Of a stretch of 64,000 nt of DNA, positions 60,518-64,000 are shown piece by piece. This DNA comes from Paramecium tetraurelia (taxonomy: Eukaryota > Ciliophora > Oligohymenophorea > Peniculida > Parameciidae), in contig NW_001799588.1 in NCBI RefSeq assembly GCF_000165425.1, positions 128,920 to 192,919 on the forward strand, written 5' to 3'. A model generated the notes under the pieces. The model worked only from the letters and a program-made list of their open reading frames with translations, was not told the origin of the DNA and searched no databases. Positions within the stretch are counted from its first letter, which is position 1. Every line of letters begins with the position of its first letter. The position numbers and the translations under genes were made by a program.

Positions 60518-62555
60518 TCACAAGATTTAGAAAGCTTTATTATTAATGATTATGTCTTCAATTGATGCAGTCAACAACTATAATTCTTCTTGTTTAATCT
60601 ACAGAAGTTCTTCATAAGCTCTTTTAGTTATTTCTAATTATTTATTCATTAATGATGATTGACTTGCGTGCACCTTCTTTTTCTTCTTACTTTTAACTTA
60701 TTCCTCTGTTTTTTCTAACTTATATATGGTTTCTTCCAATTACTCTTTAATTAATGGAAATTCCGCAAGTTATTTATCTTACAAAGCTATTTTTTGTAAA
60801 GATTACTCAAACTAGCTTCTGATTACATTATTATCCTAAAATACTTATTTTAATAAATTACTTCAATCAAATTCAACACTTTATCTTTTGCTTCCTATAA
60901 TTCTTATTCATATTTATGTTATTCAACAAAGAACTATTCTAATTTAATTTATAATTCCTTCATTTCTTTCTGTAATTCGTTTTATTTCTCTTCGTATAAT
61001 GCTCTCTCCGCCAGTAAGTCAGAACATTAAGTTTTCCAGAAAGATACTTAAGATGACAAAATTTCTTCGTCAAAACTTGAATCCTATTTCTTAATAGAAT
61101 TGGAACACTCATATTTTTCATTAGTTTATGTGTGTACATCCAATTTCAATTTTTGATCTCCTTCTATTAAATAATTAGATTTAGTTATTAATTAAGACAA
61201 TTCCAATCCAAGATTCCTTTTTTGAGTGAAAATTCCACTGAAATTTCTTCTTTCTTCCCCATCATTTAAGGAAATTAACATAGCTGAACTATTTTCCAAT
61301 TAAGATTATTCTGTTTTATTGTGGATATTGTGTTCAAGATCTATGATTTCTTATTTCAATCTGAATATTTCCTATTCTCTTAATTTCAATTATCTACACA
61401 AAGATTCATTCTCTGATCTGGCTTTGGAAATATCAAATTCTTATTAGCTTTAGATTTTTTAATTTTATTTTTATAATTACTTTTACTAATCTAATTTTTA
61501 TTATAACTAAGTGACTTTATTATTCAATTCAATGTTTTCTTCTTTCAATTTTGAGTTCTATTTCAAATTTTCCTTATTTTTAGTTTATTCTTGTAGAGAT
61601 TCAGACAGCTGAGTTTTAAGTTATTCACAATATTTTTCTAATTTTTGCATTTAGGTATATTTTCTATATCCTGCTTCCAATTTATTTCTCAAATCTCTTA
61701 CTATCTCTTCATGAACATCTTTTTCTTATTATTAATCGTTTTTTAAAGTTTCAATAATTTATTACATCCCTTTGATATCATCAATTCTATTATGAATATA
61801 CTCACAAACTTCACTAACGGAATTTGTTTATGTAACTTCATAAATTTGATTTAAATCGTCATTCAATGAATTTATTGTTCTCTATCGTAATTCTAAATCT
61901 GCTTGTACAACTTCAATATCATCTTGCATCTTTTTTTTCTCCATTTCATATTATTCTTTAAAAAGTATTAATTCTTAATTCAATTGCTAATTTTCATACT
62001 CTAATTCTTCAAATTTCCTTAATACATCATCAGATATCTTCGATTCTTGATCTTATGAGATTGAGGATTATTCTTCTTGAATTATTTTTAATAGAACCAT
62101 TTAAGTTTCTTAATCCAATTACATCATAGGAGTTACTAATTCACTTGAATATGTAGAATTTGTAAGTCCTTGAATAAGACTTACCATCTAATGCTAAATA
62201 ATAAGTTTATACCATCTCTAAAATACACTACTCATTTCTATTTTTTACAATTTAAAGAAAATTTGGCTTTTATTAAAGTTTTAGTTTGCTTTCAAATGCA
62301 CTCCATAACTCCTTCATTACTTTCATTTACATTTCCCAATTTTCGCTCTATTCCAATTAAATTTCAATTTCAAAACTTAATTATGATAATTGCACATACA
62401 TGTGATATAAAATTTATTATAGAGCAATACCTGAACTAAAATCTGCTATTTGATTCAGTTTAGGTTGAATAAATTCAAAAGAGTTGATCTACTTACATTC
62501 GTATACTTACTAAATTTAAAATAGATGAAATTTGCTTCTAATTTTTACTATTCAT
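60518..62555 (-). CDS. HOOK-family microtubule/dynein adaptor (639 aa)
   Basis: Five introns (62489-62510, 62376-62399, 62228-62248, 62188-62212, 60836-60861) are needed, four within the first 370 bp. The N-terminal HOOK domain (residues about 1-120) is then clear: LINSFEFIQPKLNQIADFSS then GIALQQILYHI, NWEMQMKVMKELWSAF, and CILEMMVSLIQGLTN with LDQETQMVLLKIIQE. These match the order of the family (hydrophobic W/F-helix, DLxxGVALxxIL, NWxxKxxNLKK, and a Gln-rich helix). The remaining 500 residues are coiled coil. Known: HOOK proteins link cargo to dynein-dynactin through the HOOK domain binding to dynein light intermediate chain. Fits with the LC8 and kinesin genes of this window. Confidence 0.75.
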
Positions 62556-63440
62556 AAAATATAATTATTGAATTTATTGTAAATAAAACTAGATATAAAA
62601 TTGATAAAGAAAAGCAATGAATGAAAATTTTAAGTTTACTAATGCAATAATAAGGTTGATATTTATAGATTGATTTAGTATTATAAATACATAATTTGAC
62701 ATTAAACTATTGATTTAACATAAAATTGTAAAATCAAATTGGAGCAGTTTCTTTTGATAATTTTTGCTGCTGCAAATATTTTTATAGTGTAAGTTATAAA
62801 ATTGATTAATCTCTCAATTATCACAAGGATTATTCTAATTAGCAAGTGGAGACACAAAATCCTTTAACTTTAAATTAATCATCCTTAATATAAAACACCT
62901 GAATTAAATTGTTTTATTGCTACATTGAAGTGTCTAGTAACATAATAATAGTTGCAATTATTAGAGAAATAAAATTAATCGAGTCTCTTCATATTTTTTA
63001 TATTATGAAATTTTATTCTTTGTGCCATCGACCAAATCAATAAGTATTTCAAATGATAATTAGGACTTATTTTGGTAGCTTTATTTCAAATTAATTGACT
63101 TTTTTAATTCATAATGATATTGTATTTTACTGTTTTTTAAGTCATACTTTATACAACTGCCAAAATTAAAAAAAAATAATACAATGAATAAAATCAATAA
63201 TAAACTTATGTAGAAAATTTTAAGGATCGAATGCTAATAAAGAGTTTCATTCTTTGATTGAACATCTAGCTACATTAATAAATATAAAAATATATTAGAA
63301 GCTTATTTTAAAGAACTCATTTGTTAATTTATTTAATTATAATCTTCATAAATAATGAATAGATCTTATATTATTTATCTAATCCTCAAGAAGAAAAATG
63401 TTTAAATTAATATATAATTCTGTGAAAATACACTATCAAA
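62556..63440. other. AT-rich intergenic region before the surface antigen gene
   Basis: About 885 bp, one of the most A/T-rich parts of the window. It contains the 3' flank of the antigen gene and the upstream region of the HOOK gene. No open frame with coding character and no structural RNA signal. Confidence 0.55.
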
Positions 63441-64000
63441 TCATGCAATTAAGGCTAAGAGGACAAATGCTCCCAAAATGACTGAATTACTCATGTCATC
63501 GTTGTCAACCAAATCATCACAAGCAACACATTTATTGTCTGATGACCATTTGTAATTTCTGAAAGTTCTTGCATAACAGTTATCTTTGGTGAAAGCTGAG
63601 GTATCAGCAGCATCAGCGCAAGCATTATTAGCCCAAGAACATAAGCTATAGGTGGTATCACCTGTGCTAATGGCGTTACATGTTAATTCAGATGAGGCAT
63701 CTGAGCATTTTTCAGCACGGCAAGCAGATCCTTCATAGACACAACTTCCTGAAGCGTTACATAAATTTGTGAAGTTATTAAGATCTGAGCAAGCACTGAC
63801 TGCTCCCAATGATTTGCATGTGTTATCGTTAGCCCAAGCACATCTTGTTGTTTTTGTATCATATCCAAGGCATGTGGCAGCAGTTGTGAATGATGAGCAT
63901 GTAACAAAAGTGTAGGCTGCGCAAGATCCTGAAGATGCTGTGCACCATTCGCTTCCTGGGCAGTTTTCTGCGGAGTAATCAGTACAAGCTGAGAAGCTAG
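63441..64000 (-). CDS. Surface (immobilisation) antigen, C-terminal 186 residues; 5' end lies outside
   Basis: The frame runs from the right edge to TGA 63441. It shows Cys-rich repeats of the Paramecium surface antigen type, with CAWANDNTC, CSWANNACAD and ACRAEKCSD, rich in Ala, Thr, Ser and Gly. The C-terminus is hydrophobic (SVILGAFVLLALIA) after a small-residue region (DDMSNS), the signal for a GPI anchor. Known: these very large GPI-anchored proteins coat the cell and cilia, are expressed one at a time, and often lie near telomeres. In the visible part no TAA or TAG is used for Gln and codons are notably G/C-richer than the neighbours, which is typical of highly expressed antigen genes. 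Confidence 0.95.
   Translation of the reverse strand, partial: SFSACTDYSAENCPGSEWCTASSGSCAAYTFVTCSSFTTAATCLGYDTKTTRCAWANDNTCKSLGAVSACSDLNNFTNLCNASGSCVYEGSACRAEKCSDASSELTCNAISTGDTTYSLCSWANNACADAADTSAFTKDNCYARTFRNYKWSSDNKCVACDDLVDNDDMSNSVILGAFVLLALIA

Noticed and set aside
62170-62439. Plus-strand 89-codon frame
   Set aside because: It lies antisense to the HOOK domain exons, which make a coherent conserved domain.

Overview
The window reads as somatic (macronuclear) DNA of a Paramecium species. Three things show this. TAA and TAG must be read as glutamine and TGA is the only stop in every convincing gene. Genes are cut by introns of about 19-29 nt, mostly GTA...TAG. The gene content is ciliate-specific: a trichocyst matrix protein, an immobilisation (surface) antigen, an alveolin-like cortical protein, and many microtubule and cilium genes. 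The DNA is AT-rich and gene-dense. All gene models below were made by translating with TAA/TAG = Gln and removing short introns until the frame closed; almost all then give an exact multiple of three. I saw no rRNA, no convincing tRNA, no CRISPR, and no transposon or virus-like element.

Layout. 0-5 kb: a gene fragment, a pseudokinase, a long empty AT-rich stretch with one structured hairpin candidate, and a conserved-looking unknown. 5-16 kb: an alveolin-like repeat protein, then three plus-strand genes packed only 10 and 15 bp apart (U2AF large subunit, a 2,100-residue unknown, a MATCAP-type tubulin carboxypeptidase). 16-24 kb: amino-acid transporter, small membrane protein, coiled-coil protein, saccharopine dehydrogenase, LC8 dynein light chain, a membrane RING-H2 ligase, a degenerate stretch, and a Tyr/Pro/Gln-rich protein. 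24-38 kb: an unknown polytopic membrane protein, kinesin-12-like and CEP83-like genes back to back, a Cys-rich receptor-like membrane protein, two small basic proteins, Hikeshi, an unknown, a Vti1-type SNARE and a coiled-coil protein. 38-46 kb: a P-type ATPase that has lost its phosphorylation motif, two coiled-coil proteins (one with an acylation-type N-terminus), a degenerate gene and a DHHC acyltransferase. 46-53 kb: unknown genes, a trichocyst matrix protein and an insulysin-type M16 protease. 53-58 kb: a CACHE receptor without an output domain and a hybrid histidine kinase without a recognisable extracellular sensor, transcribed away from each other. 58-62.6 kb: an unknown gene split by one in-frame TGA, a decayed protein kinase, and a HOOK-family adaptor. 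63.4-64 kb: the 3' end of a surface antigen gene.

Theme. Much of the content concerns microtubules and the cortex: kinesin, LC8, HOOK, CEP83, MATCAP and alveolin. A second strand is membrane traffic and secretion: SNARE, DHHC enzyme and trichocyst matrix protein. The points most worth following are the catalytically dead proteins (kinase, ATPase), the split sensor/kinase pair, the apparent frame breaks in otherwise intact housekeeping genes, and the operon-like tight gene spacing.
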